Positions 34,101 to 43,202 of a DNA stretch of 64,000 bases are shown here, piece after piece; positions within the stretch are counted from its first letter, which is position 1, and each line of letters begins with the position of its first letter. The stretch spans positions 1-64,000 of the forward strand of contig JANRLL010000009.1 of the NCBI GenBank assembly GCA_033762715.1. Direction: 5' to 3'. The notes beneath the pieces are model-generated. The model was given only the letters and a program-made list of their open reading frames with translations. It did no database searches and was not told where the DNA came from. Source of the stretch: JANRLL01 sp033762715 (GTDB lineage: Bacteria > Pseudomonadota > Alphaproteobacteria > Rickettsiales > SXRF01). The position numbers and the translations under genes are program-made.

Positions 34101-34892
34101 TTACGCTGCTGATAATTCTTTTTTACGGACGCGCTCACGCTTGAGCAGCTCGCTGGCTAATTGGATATATGCCTTCGATCCGGCGCAATGCATGTCGTAA
34201 ATCAAAGCGGGTTTGCCATGGGATGGCGCTTCCGACATACGTACGTTACGGGGGATAACCGAGCTATATACTTTCTCCCCGAAATAGCCGCGTACTTCAT
34301 TTTCAATTTGCTCAGTGAAGCGATTGCGACGGTCATACATGGTGAGTACGATACCTTGAATATCGAGTTCGGGGTTCAAATTGGTTTTGACCAGCTCAAC
34401 GGTACGCATCAAATGGCTTAAGCCTTCGAGCGCGTAGAATTCACATTGCAGCGGGATCAAAACACCATGCGATGCCACCAAGGCATTTAGCGTTAAAAGC
34501 CCCAGTGACGGCGGGCAATCGATCAATACATAATCGTATTTCATGGGGGCGTTATCGAGGGCATTTTTCAATCGATATTCACGGCGCATCAAGCTTACTA
34601 GTTCAATTTCAGCACCCGATAAATCGATGGTCGAAGGGACGATATGCAGTTGCGGCACGGCTGTTTTTTGAATGGCATCGGCGATTGGGGTATCCCCTAA
34701 AATCACATCGTATGAGGTCAAGTTACGTTGGCTGTTTTCAATTCCTAGCCCGGTGCTGGCATTGCCTTGGGGATCAAAATCAATGATCAATACATTTTTT
34801 CTGACCGCGGCTAATGCGGTAGCTAAATTTACGGTTGTTGTGGTTTTACCAACGCCACCTTTTTGATTAACGATGGATAGGATTCTTGTCAT
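34101..34892 (-). CDS. parA: chromosome partitioning ATPase ParA
   Basis: 263 residues. The deviant Walker A KGGVGKTTT is at 11-19, DFDPQGNASTGLG follows, and DYVLIDCPPSLGLLTLNA is Walker B. ParA moves ParB-parS complexes to segregate origins. It overlaps rsmG by 26 bases and precedes parB by 12. Confidence 0.97.
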   Translation of the reverse strand: MTRILSIVNQKGGVGKTTTTVNLATALAAVRKNVLIIDFDPQGNASTGLGIENSQRNLTSYDVILGDTPIADAIQKTAVPQLHIVPSTIDLSGAEIELVSLMRREYRLKNALDNAPMKYDYVLIDCPPSLGLLTLNALVASHGVLIPLQCEFYALEGLSHLMRTVELVKTNLNPELDIQGIVLTMYDRRNRFTEQIENEVRGYFGEKVYSSVIPRNVRMSEAPSHGKPALIYDMHCAGSKAYIQLASELLKRERVRKKELSAA

Positions 34893-35514
34893 GCGATGCC
34901 CTCTTCTGGATGTTAGAAAGCTTGAGGATTACGGCCTCTGGATCAGTAATGCTGGGCAAAATGACATGTTCAAATGACCAATGTTGCTTTGCATTATCTA
35001 ATTCATTAGCGTAATTTTTTCCTTTGGGGAAGAGGCAAATTGTTTCACGTGAAACGAACGCTTCACTATAAACAAGTAAGCGGTCGAGATCGGCCAGGGC
35101 CCTGGCACAGACCATATCGGCCACCGGTAATGCCTGTGCTTCGATTCGGCCGTGATGTAGGGTGACTGGGCTTTTAGTGATGCGCGACACTTCTTGTAAA
35201 AAGGCAATTTTTTTAGCATCGCTTTCGATGCAATGAATATTTTTATACCCACATATAGCCAATACCAAAGCCGGAAAGCCGGCCCCACTACCCATATCAA
35301 CAATAGTCATTTCACGATTAGATATATGTTGGGTGAGCTGAAGCGAATCCAAAAAATGACGGGTCCATACATCTGGAATGGTGTCATTACTAATAAGATT
35401 TATTTTTGCCTGCCATTTTAATAACAGGTCACAATAGAGTTTTAATCGATCAAACGTTTCACGTGAAACATCGATTCGTTCATTGAGTAATTGATAAATG
35501 GAATCAGGCTGCAT
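34867..35514 (-). CDS. rsmG: 16S rRNA (guanine527-N7) methyltransferase RsmG
   Basis: 215 residues from ATG 35514, which overlaps the mnmG stop by 11 bases. A longer frame to 35598 adds 28 non-homologous residues. The SAM motif is IVDMGSGAGFPALVLAI, and CARALADLDRLL and FPKGKNYANEL are conserved. The peptide VSRET appears twice because two parS palindromes are embedded in the coding sequence. The C-terminus overlaps the parA start. Confidence 0.93.
   Translation of the reverse strand: MQPDSIYQLLNERIDVSRETFDRLKLYCDLLLKWQAKINLISNDTIPDVWTRHFLDSLQLTQHISNREMTIVDMGSGAGFPALVLAICGYKNIHCIESDAKKIAFLQEVSRITKSPVTLHHGRIEAQALPVADMVCARALADLDRLLVYSEAFVSRETICLFPKGKNYANELDNAKQHWSFEHVILPSITDPEAVILKLSNIQKRASHDKNPIHR
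35041..35056. other. parS centromere site 1
   Basis: Matches the 16-base parS palindrome TGTTTCACGTGAAACA at 15 of 16 positions (last base G). It lies inside rsmG and encodes VSRET. ParB nucleates here. Confidence 0.93.
35455..35470. other. parS centromere site 2
   Basis: Matches the parS consensus at 15 of 16 positions (first base C). It lies near the 5' end of rsmG and again encodes VSRET. Confidence 0.93.
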
Positions 35515-37369
35515 CCAAACGCAGGGCTTTTTTGATGTGAGCCATGAGGGCGGTAATAGCCGCCGGGGTAACACCCGATATACGGCTGGCGGCACCAATG
35601 GTGGCAGGCCGTACTGTTTTTAATTTGGTTTTAATTTCGGTTGAAAGCGATGGTAGGCCATCATAGTCAAGATCATCAGGAATCACCATGCCCTCTTCTT
35701 TTTTGAAGCTCGCAATATCTAATTCTTGGCGATGTAAATAGCCGGCATATTGGGCGTCGATTTCCAATTGTTCACGGATGCTACCGGTGATGGTGTGAAG
35801 CTCCGGCCAAATCCGACAGAGATCATTAAACTGGACGGTGTCATATTTTAATAGGTCAAAAGCAGAACGACGAACACCATCTTGGTTGATGATGATGTCA
35901 TGCTGTTTGGCTTGGTTTGGGGTAATGGTTAACTGGTTCATTGTTTCACGTGAAACAGTCAACGCTTGTTGTTTGGTTTCAAAATGCTTCTGGCGGATGC
36001 TTTGTACGACACCTACTTTAATCCCGCGTTGGGTCAATCGTAGGTCTGCATTATCTGCTCGTAGACTCAATCGATATTCAGCTCGCGACGTGAACATACG
36101 GTAGGGCTCACTGGTGCCCAGTGTGATCAAGTCATCAATCATCACGCCGATATAACCCTCGGAGCGATCAATAATAAATGGCTCGGCGCCGCTTGCAGCC
36201 AAGGCCGCATTGGTGCCAGCGACAATCCCCTGCCCGCCTGCTTCTTCATAGCCAGTGGTGCCGTTGATTTGACCGGCGAAATACAGACCTTTGATCTGCT
36301 TGGTTTCTAAGGTTGGCTTCAATTCACGTGGGTCGACGAAATCATATTCGATGGCATAGCCTGGGCGAATAATGCGTACCTGCTCCAGGCCATGAATGGT
36401 GCGGATAAAATCCTCTTGGACATCTTGTGGCAAGGAGGTTGAAATGCCGTTTGGATAAACGGTGTCATCATCCAGCCCTTCCGGCTCAAGAAAAATTTGA
36501 TGCTGCGCTTTATGGGCAAACCGCACCACCTTATCTTCGATCGACGGGCAATAGCGTGGGCCGGTTGATTCAATCTGTCCCGAATACATCGGCGCGCGGT
36601 GTAAATTGGCGTGGATAATCTCATGGGTAGCCTGGCTGGTATGGGTGATGTAGCAGGCGATTTGCGGTACGGTGACGGCAGTCGTTAGATAGGAAAATGG
36701 GTTGGGCGGGTTATCGCCTGGCTGTGGCTCAAGGCTCGCCCAATCAATGGTTTTGCCGTCTAGCCGCGCGGGTGTGCCGGTTTTCAGGCGGCCAACCATA
36801 AAATTCAGTCTTTTTAGGGTGTTAGACAGGCCAATCGAGGGAGCTTCCCCTACCCGTCCGGCGCGGATTTTAGTCTCGCCCATATGCATCAGGCCATTGA
36901 GAAAGGTGCCGGTGGTCAGCACCACTTTGGGCGCGCTGATACTCTTGCCCGATTGGGTGATAATGCCGGTGATTTCTTGGGTATCGCTTACCAGCAAATC
37001 TTCGACCGAATCTTCGATAATGGTGAGCTGCTCATACTCAGATAAAATATCTTGCACCGCCTGGCGGTAGAGCTTGCGGTCAGCCTGGGCGCGTGGGCCA
37101 CGAACGGCGGGGCCTTTGCTGCCATTGAGCATGCGATAATGGATACCGGCGCGGTCAATGGCGCGTCCCATCACTCCGTCAAGCGCGTCGATTTCTTTGA
37201 CCAACGTACCTTTAGCAATGCCGCCAATAGCCGGATTGCACGACATCTCACCGATGGTAGCTTGTTTTTGCGTCACTAACGCCGTGCGCGCCCCTACCCT
37301 GGCTGCGGCTGCTGCGGCCTCTGTGCCGGCGTGTCCGCCGCCGATGACAATCACGTCAAATGCTAACAC
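35504..37369 (-). CDS. mnmG: tRNA uridine-34 modification enzyme MnmG (GidA)
   Basis: About 621 residues. The FAD dinucleotide fold FDVIVIGGGHAGTEAAAAAA starts the protein. CNPAIGGIAKGTLVKEIDAL, TGTFLNGLMHMG, and FAGQINGTTGYEEAGGQG are diagnostic. With MnmE it makes cmnm5U34 in tRNA. I prefer the GTG at 37369 (GGGAAA upstream, protein starting xLAFDVIV); an in-frame TTG at 37384 is possible and would overlap mnmE. The gene includes one parS site coding for VSRET. Confidence 0.94.
   Translation of the reverse strand: MLAFDVIVIGGGHAGTEAAAAAARVGARTALVTQKQATIGEMSCNPAIGGIAKGTLVKEIDALDGVMGRAIDRAGIHYRMLNGSKGPAVRGPRAQADRKLYRQAVQDILSEYEQLTIIEDSVEDLLVSDTQEITGIITQSGKSISAPKVVLTTGTFLNGLMHMGETKIRAGRVGEAPSIGLSNTLKRLNFMVGRLKTGTPARLDGKTIDWASLEPQPGDNPPNPFSYLTTAVTVPQIACYITHTSQATHEIIHANLHRAPMYSGQIESTGPRYCPSIEDKVVRFAHKAQHQIFLEPEGLDDDTVYPNGISTSLPQDVQEDFIRTIHGLEQVRIIRPGYAIEYDFVDPRELKPTLETKQIKGLYFAGQINGTTGYEEAGGQGIVAGTNAALAASGAEPFIIDRSEGYIGVMIDDLITLGTSEPYRMFTSRAEYRLSLRADNADLRLTQRGIKVGVVQSIRQKHFETKQQALTVSRETMNQLTITPNQAKQHDIIINQDGVRRSAFDLLKYDTVQFNDLCRIWPELHTITGSIREQLEIDAQYAGYLHRQELDIASFKKEEGMVIPDDLDYDGLPSLSTEIKTKLKTVRPATIGAASRISGVTPAAITALMAHIKKALRLDAA
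35942..35957. other. parS centromere site 3
   Basis: A perfect parS palindrome TGTTTCACGTGAAACA inside mnmG, coding for VSRET in LTVSRETMNQL. Confidence 0.95.
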
Positions 37370-37373
37370 CTGA

Positions 37374-38705
37374 CTATTTCCCAATGCAAAATTGTTTGAA
37401 GATCACGTCCAATACATCATCCACGCTGATTTTGCCAGTAATTTTATCCACAGCCTGGGCAGAAATCCTGAGTTCCTCACAGGATAATTCCAGCGGCGCC
37501 TTGGCGTCAAAGCGCTTGAGATGGGTCAGCGCCTCTTGCAGCAAGGCACGGTGGCGGTGGCGGGTGATGACGGGCGCATGGCCACTGAAACGCTTGATAA
37601 TCTGGGCTTCTATTGCCGCAAGCAAGGCGTCAATCCCCTCGCCGCTTTTGGTCGAAATCACGAGCGCGCCGGACGGCAAAGAGGCCTTGGGCATGACATC
37701 GCTTTTATTGATAATGACCAGGCTGCGCTCATCCATCAGCGCCTGGGTGCTGGCATCGAGCGCGGGTAGCAGGCTGCCGTCAAACACGATGAGGCGAATA
37801 TCGGCGTCTTCGGCCTGTAATAACGCGCGGCGGATCCCCTCTTCTTCAATGTCATCGCCGCTTTCACGTAAGCCTGCCGTATCAGTTAGAATCACCGGAT
37901 AGCCCGCGATATGCAGATGCACCTCGATCACGTCGCGCGTGGTGCCGGCGCGCTGCGATACGATGGCGGCGTCGCGCTTGGCCAGGCGGTTGAGCAAGCT
38001 GGACTTGCCGGCATTGGGCGCGCCCAAGATGACCACCCGCATGCCGCTTCTGAGCCGCTCACCGGCCTGATGATCGGAAAGCGCTTGGTCGATGGTTGCG
38101 ATTGCAGCATTGACCTCCTCAGTCAAATTATCAAATACCGACTGCGGAATCTCCTCATCGGGAAAATCAATATAGGCTTCCATATGCGCAAGCACCGTGA
38201 TGATCTGGGTGCGCAGCTGCGTGTAATAGCGGCTAAGATCGCCGTGCATCTGGCGCAGCGCCTGGTCTTTTTGCTTAGGGGTTTCCGCCTCGATCAGATC
38301 GGCCAATCCTTCGGCTTCGATCAGATCCATTTTGCCATTCAAAAAGGCGCGGCGGGTGAATTCGCCGGGCTCTGCCGGCCGCAAGCCATTTATCTGGCTG
38401 AGAGCGGCAAGCAGCTCCTGGTAAATGGCCAGGCTGCCGTGGGTGTGAAACTCCACCACATCCTCGCCGGTGAAGCTCTTGGGGCCCTGGAAAAACAGCA
38501 CCAGCGCCTGGTCGATTATGGCTTTGCTTTGCGGATGGCGCAGGCTACATAAGCTCGCCCGGTTGGGCGCCAACTTGGTCTTGCCGGTGAGGGCGTGCAG
38601 CGCTGCTGTGGCCTGCCCGCCTGACACACGGATGACAGCCACGCCCGATTTAGCAGGGGCGGTAGCTAACGCAAATATGGTGTCGCGCGGTAGGTCAGGG
38701 GTCAT
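37374..38705 (-). CDS. mnmE: tRNA modification GTPase MnmE (TrmE)
   Basis: 443 residues from ATG 38705, giving the standard start DTIFALATAPAKSGVAVIRVSG; a longer frame to 38792 would overlap the divergent oxidoreductase gene. The G domain shows GAPNAGKSSLLNRL, DTAGLRE and NKSDV. The C-terminal CIGK holds the essential cysteine. It is the partner of MnmG and probably the first gene of the unit running to parB. Confidence 0.95.
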   Translation of the reverse strand: MTPDLPRDTIFALATAPAKSGVAVIRVSGGQATAALHALTGKTKLAPNRASLCSLRHPQSKAIIDQALVLFFQGPKSFTGEDVVEFHTHGSLAIYQELLAALSQINGLRPAEPGEFTRRAFLNGKMDLIEAEGLADLIEAETPKQKDQALRQMHGDLSRYYTQLRTQIITVLAHMEAYIDFPDEEIPQSVFDNLTEEVNAAIATIDQALSDHQAGERLRSGMRVVILGAPNAGKSSLLNRLAKRDAAIVSQRAGTTRDVIEVHLHIAGYPVILTDTAGLRESGDDIEEEGIRRALLQAEDADIRLIVFDGSLLPALDASTQALMDERSLVIINKSDVMPKASLPSGALVISTKSGEGIDALLAAIEAQIIKRFSGHAPVITRHRHRALLQEALTHLKRFDAKAPLELSCEELRISAQAVDKITGKISVDDVLDVIFKQFCIGK

Positions 38706-38769
38706 GGAAATTCTTTGTATGTCGCCCAAAAACGCTTTAATACAGTAGGAAACTCCATAGCGAGAGAAT

Positions 38770-39753
38770 ATGCCATACGCAATCAGAATCACGCAGCCTG
38801 GCGGGCCAGCACAGCTTGCTTATGACGCCATTGAGCTTACCGAGCCTAAAGCAGGCGAGGTATTGCTCAAGCAAACGGCCATTGGTGTTAATTATATTGA
38901 TGTGTATCACCGCACCGGACTCTATCCGCAGCCTAGCTATCCGGCCGGTATTGGGCTGGAAGGAGCGGGTATTATTGAGGCGGTGGGCGAGGGGGTGACC
39001 CGTTTTAAAGTGGGCGACCGCGTGGCCTATTGCGGCGGGCCGATTGGCGGCTATGCCACGCACCGCGTGATGGCGGCTAAACATTTGGTGGCGCTGCCGG
39101 CTGGGATTGAGGATGACATTGCCGCCTCCATCATGCTCAAAGGCCTGACCGTGCAATATCTGCTGCGCCGCACGGCTTCGCTACAAGCAGGACAAACCGT
39201 GCTCATGCATGCGGCGGCCGGTGGGGTGGGGTTGCTATTTTGCCAATGGGCCAAGCATCTGGGCATCACGGTGATTGGCACCGTCGGCAGTGAGGAAAAA
39301 GCCGCCATTGCCAAAGCATATGGCTGTACTCATACCATCTTGTATCGTAAGGAAAATTTCGCCAAAAAAGTCAAAGACATCACCCAGGGCAAAGGGGTGG
39401 ATGTGGTCTATGATTCGGTGGGCAAAGATACGGCGCTGGACTCACTCGATTGCTTGAAACCGTTTGGGCTGCTGGTGAGTTTCGGCCAATCGTCAGGGCC
39501 GATTCCGCCGCTCGATTTATCCCTGCTGTCGCAAAAAGGCTCGCTCTACATCACCCGCCCAACCTTGATGCATCATCTGCAGGATGACGCCTGGTATCAA
39601 AGCGCGTCGCAGGAATTATTCGCGCTGGTGGAGCAGGGGGTGCTGACGCCTAAAATCGCCGCACATTATCCGCTGGAGCAGGCTGCAAGCGCACATCAGG
39701 CGCTGGAAAGCCGCCAGACGAGCGGCGCGCTCGTGCTTACCGTGGCTATTTAA
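38770..39753 (+). CDS. NADPH:quinone oxidoreductase (zeta-crystallin family)
   Basis: 327 residues, medium-chain reductase without zinc ligands. GVNYIDVYHRTGLYP and YPAGIGLEGAGIIEAVGEGV define the quinone oxidoreductase branch. MHAAAGGVGLLFCQWAKHLG is the NADPH Rossmann motif. It reduces quinones by one or two electrons. It is divergent from mnmE, and its 3' end overlaps the convergent ABC transporter gene by 8 bases. Confidence 0.9.
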   Translation: MPYAIRITQPGGPAQLAYDAIELTEPKAGEVLLKQTAIGVNYIDVYHRTGLYPQPSYPAGIGLEGAGIIEAVGEGVTRFKVGDRVAYCGGPIGGYATHRVMAAKHLVALPAGIEDDIAASIMLKGLTVQYLLRRTASLQAGQTVLMHAAAGGVGLLFCQWAKHLGITVIGTVGSEEKAAIAKAYGCTHTILYRKENFAKKVKDITQGKGVDVVYDSVGKDTALDSLDCLKPFGLLVSFGQSSGPIPPLDLSLLSQKGSLYITRPTLMHHLQDDAWYQSASQELFALVEQGVLTPKIAAHYPLEQAASAHQALESRQTSGALVLTVAI

Positions 39754-41317
39754 GGAAAGCCGCTTCAATCAGCGTTTTGGTATAGTCGGTTTTGGGCTGG
39801 GTGAAGATGCTATTCGTGTCGGCATATTCCACCAGCTCGCCGCCACGCAGCACGGCGATATGATGCGAAATGGCGCGCACCACGCGCAGATCATGGCTGA
39901 TAAACATATAGCTAAGCCCGTAGCGCTGCTGGAAGCTTTTGAGCAGCTCGATAATTTGCGACTGAATGGTGAGATCCAGCGCCGAGGTCGGCTCGTCGAG
40001 CACCACGAATTTGGGCTTGAGCACCATAGCGCGGGCGATGGAAATACGCTGGCGCTGGCCGCCGGAAAACTCATGCGGGTAGCGCTCTAGGATATTGCTG
40101 GGCATGCCGACTTCTTCCAGGATGCGCTCGATTTCTTCCAAGCGCTGGCCTGGCCGCAACTCAGGGTAATGCAACGCGAGGCCTTCATCGATAATTTGGC
40201 GGATGGTCATGCGCGGATTCAAGCTGGCATAGGGATCTTGAAACACCATCTGCATGCGGTTGCGCAGTCCTCGCAAGGCCTGGCCGCGCAGTTGCTCTGT
40301 CGACTCACCCAAAAACACGATCTTGCCGTCGCTTTTAATCAGCCGCAGCAGGGCAAAGCCCAGGGTGGTTTTACCGGAACCGGATTCACCCACTACGCCC
40401 AGCGTTGACGATTCCGCTATCGAAATTGATAGCTCTTTGACTGCCTTTACTTCGCCATGCACCCGCCGCAATATGCCTTTTCTGATGGGAAAATAAACCT
40501 TTAGCTTGTCGCAGCTAATAACGGGTTTGGCATCGAGCGGAGCCGGAGCTGGGGAACCTTTGGGTTCGCTTGCCAATAAATGCTGGGTGTAGGGATGGGC
40601 AGGGGCGGTAAAGACTTGCTTCACGGGGCCTTGCTCCACCACTTCGCCTTTGGACATCACCACCACCTTATCGGCCAGGCGGCGCACCACGGTTAAATCA
40701 TGAGTGATAAACAGTACCGCCATGCCCATCGAAAGCTGCAGCTCTTTGATGAGCTTTAGGATCTTAGCCTGGATAGTGACATCCACCGCCGTGGTCGGTT
40801 CATCGGCAATGAGCAGATCGGGCTTGTTGGCAATGGCCATCGCAATCATCACGCGCTGACGCTCGCCGCCTGAGAGCTGGTGCGGATAGGCGTCCAGCCG
40901 GTCTTTGAAATGGGCCAGCCCCACCTGTTCGAGCAGCTCCAGCAGGCGTGTATGAATCTGCGCATCGCTGAGTTTTTGGTCGTGGAACATCTCGCTGATT
41001 TGCCGGCGGACGGTGTGAAGCGGGTTGAGCGCTGTCATCGGTTCCTGGAAAATCATGCCCACGCGCTTGCCGCGAATGGCTTTGATCATGTGCGGGGAGG
41101 CTTTAAGCAGGTCGCCGCCTTCAAACAGCACCTGACCTTGCAGGCGGGCTTCGTGCGGCTGTAGCTGGAGGCAGGAAAGGGCGGTGAGCGATTTGCCGGA
41201 ACCGGATTCGCCGACGAGCGCTACCATCTCGCCGCGGGCGATGGAAAAGGACACGCCCTTGACCGCTTCGGTGCCAGGAAAGGTGACATGCAGGTTATCA
41301 ATGGCAAGCAGCGTCAT
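39746..41317 (-). CDS. yejF: peptide ABC transporter, fused double ATPase (YejF type)
   Basis: 523 residues with two complete ATPase halves. Half 1 has Walker A GESGSGKS, signature LSGGERQR and Walker B LLIADEPTTA. Half 2 has GESGSGKT, FSGGQRQR and FVVLDEPTSA. Each half ends with the oligopeptide-family extension. It energises the YejAB-E importer. The start overlaps the yejE stop by 4 bases, making it the last gene of the operon. Confidence 0.93.
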   Translation of the reverse strand: MTLLAIDNLHVTFPGTEAVKGVSFSIARGEMVALVGESGSGKSLTALSCLQLQPHEARLQGQVLFEGGDLLKASPHMIKAIRGKRVGMIFQEPMTALNPLHTVRRQISEMFHDQKLSDAQIHTRLLELLEQVGLAHFKDRLDAYPHQLSGGERQRVMIAMAIANKPDLLIADEPTTAVDVTIQAKILKLIKELQLSMGMAVLFITHDLTVVRRLADKVVVMSKGEVVEQGPVKQVFTAPAHPYTQHLLASEPKGSPAPAPLDAKPVISCDKLKVYFPIRKGILRRVHGEVKAVKELSISIAESSTLGVVGESGSGKTTLGFALLRLIKSDGKIVFLGESTEQLRGQALRGLRNRMQMVFQDPYASLNPRMTIRQIIDEGLALHYPELRPGQRLEEIERILEEVGMPSNILERYPHEFSGGQRQRISIARAMVLKPKFVVLDEPTSALDLTIQSQIIELLKSFQQRYGLSYMFISHDLRVVRAISHHIAVLRGGELVEYADTNSIFTQPKTDYTKTLIEAAFLK

Positions 41318-42333
41318 GCCGGACCTCGCCGTGGATCAAAGGCTTCGCGCACCGCATCGCTGATAAAGACGATCAGCACCAGCATTAAAGAGCTCACCAA
41401 AAAGCCTGTAATGCCCAGCCACGGGGCTTGCAGATTTTGTTTGCCTTGCAGTAAGAGCTCACCCAGTGACGGGGAGCCTGGCGGCAGGCCGAAGCCCAGA
41501 AAATCAAGCGAGGTCAGCACGGTGATGCTGCCGGCCATGATAAAGGGAATCACCGTCATGGAGGAAACCAAGGCGTTGGGCAGCACGTGGCGCAGCATGA
41601 TTTTTCCTTCGCTGACACCTAGCGCACGCGCGGCTTTCACATAGTCAAAATTGCGGGCGCGCAAGCATTCCGCCCGTACCAGACCGGAGAGCGACATCCA
41701 GGAAAACAGCAGCAAAATGCCTAGCAGCCAGCCGAAATTCGGGGTGATGATGCTGGCTAAAATGATCAGCACAAACAGCTCCGGCAGATTGCTCCAGATT
41801 TCGATAATGCGCTGGAAGATGAGATCGACCAAACCGCCAAAATAGCCCTGGATAGCACCGGCTAGGATGCCGATGATGGAGCTTAGAATGGTGAGCGACA
41901 AGCCAAAGAGGATCGAGATACGAAAGCCGTAAATCAAGCGCGCCAACACATCGCGGCCTTGGTCATCGGTGCCCAGCCAGTTTTCCCCGGAAGGCGGCGA
42001 GGGGGCGGGTGTGGGGCTGTCGTAATTGATGGTGGAATAATCATAGCGGATGGGCGGCCAGATCATCCAGCCATGTGCCTTGATTTCCTCTGCCACATGC
42101 GGGTCGCGGTAAATGGCTTCGCTTTTAAAATCCCCGCCAAACGCCTGTTCGCTATAGATGGTGACAACCGGCCAGTAATAGCTATCTTTATATTTGATTA
42201 ACAATGGCTTGTCATTAGCGATGCCCTCGGCAAATAGGGTGCCTAGGAATATGAATAAAAAGATCCACAGCGACCAAAAGCCGCGTTTATTGGCACGGAA
42301 AATCTGCAGGCGGCGCTGGGTCAGTGGGCTCAT
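41314..42333 (-). CDS. yejE: peptide ABC transporter permease YejE
   Basis: 339 residues. The N-terminal helix is followed by the periplasmic region typical of YejE (YYWPVVTIYSEQAFGGDFKSE, AHGWMIWPPIRYDY). Then comes a BPD_transp_1 permease domain with ENWLGTDDQGRDVLARLIYG and the EAA loop YVKAARALGVSEGKIMLRHVLPN. Inner-membrane subunit of a microcin C/oligopeptide importer. It overlaps yejF and the hydrolase gene by 4 bases each. Confidence 0.93.
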   Translation of the reverse strand: MSPLTQRRLQIFRANKRGFWSLWIFLFIFLGTLFAEGIANDKPLLIKYKDSYYWPVVTIYSEQAFGGDFKSEAIYRDPHVAEEIKAHGWMIWPPIRYDYSTINYDSPTPAPSPPSGENWLGTDDQGRDVLARLIYGFRISILFGLSLTILSSIIGILAGAIQGYFGGLVDLIFQRIIEIWSNLPELFVLIILASIITPNFGWLLGILLLFSWMSLSGLVRAECLRARNFDYVKAARALGVSEGKIMLRHVLPNALVSSMTVIPFIMAGSITVLTSLDFLGFGLPPGSPSLGELLLQGKQNLQAPWLGITGFLVSSLMLVLIVFISDAVREAFDPRRGPA

Positions 42334-43202
42334 GCGTGATGCTCCCCAAACCAGCTGAGGCTGCGCGCCAATACATCATCCCACACACGCAACAGCGCAT
42401 GGTTGGCGTCACTATAGAGATGCAGATTATGCGGTTTTTTCTGCTTGGTGAGTGCATCGGCCAGCTGGAGCGAATGCTGCGCCGGCACCACATCATCGCT
42501 CTGGCTATGCAGCAGGTAAAGCGGGGCGGAAATCTGCTCAGGCCAGTAAACCGGCGAGCGGGCTTTAAGCATCGCTTCGCGATCGGCGCTTAACTCTGGA
42601 ATGAGGCGGTGATAGAGCGCATCGACCGCCGCATTTTGCTCGGCTGCCTGCCATAGATCGGTGAGGCTAGCTAAGATAATGGCGGCGCTTAGTTGTGCGC
42701 CGTGCTTCATGGCCAGGCACGTCATCATGCCCCCGCGCGAATGGCCCAGCATGAAAATATTTTTGCCGTCCCAGGCTGGATTCTGTTTGGCCGCCTCGAT
42801 CAGCTGTAACACATCCTGTACATCCTCGCCGCCGAAATCCTCGCTGCCTTCGCCGCCATCGGCGCCGCGATAGTTGCTGGCATAGACCAGGAATCCCGCG
42901 CGGGCAAAGGGCGCCATCGAGCGCAACACCGAGATGACGGTGAGCTTGCCATATTCATGGCTGCCGCCGCGGTTATAAATCAGGATCGGATGGGATTGTT
43001 TTTGGATAGTAGCTGGCAGGGCGGAAAGCCCCGTTACCCGCAGGCCTTGGCTGTCATAGGTGATGCGCGAGGTGATGACATCGAGTGCGGCATATTCAGC
43101 GAGCATTTTGCTGTAAGCGGCTTCCGGCAGGGGTGACGGAAACACTTTGGCCTCGGTTAAATGCGCGAGCGTATGCGGTATGAAAGGGGTGGATTCGATC
43201 AT
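42330..43202 (-). CDS. alpha/beta hydrolase, S9-like, inside the yej operon
   Basis: 290 residues with no signal peptide, so probably cytosolic. The nucleophile elbow is GHSRGG (NIFMLGHSRGGMM, Ser near residue 151). The later acid and histidine lie in LYLLHSQSDDVVPAQHS and YSDANHALLRVW. HPILIYNRGGSHEYGK is the oxyanion-side motif of dienelactone hydrolase/S9 families. It is locked between yejB and yejE by 4-base overlaps on both sides, so it is co-made with the transporter. It may cleave the imported peptides or conjugates; that is inference. Confidence 0.85.
   Translation of the reverse strand: MIESTPFIPHTLAHLTEAKVFPSPLPEAAYSKMLAEYAALDVITSRITYDSQGLRVTGLSALPATIQKQSHPILIYNRGGSHEYGKLTVISVLRSMAPFARAGFLVYASNYRGADGGEGSEDFGGEDVQDVLQLIEAAKQNPAWDGKNIFMLGHSRGGMMTCLAMKHGAQLSAAIILASLTDLWQAAEQNAAVDALYHRLIPELSADREAMLKARSPVYWPEQISAPLYLLHSQSDDVVPAQHSLQLADALTKQKKPHNLHLYSDANHALLRVWDDVLARSLSWFGEHHA

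Noticed and set aside
35515..35598. Longer N-terminus for rsmG
   Set aside because: It lies inside the mnmG 3' end and adds residues foreign to the family; ATG 35514 gives the expected start and overlap.
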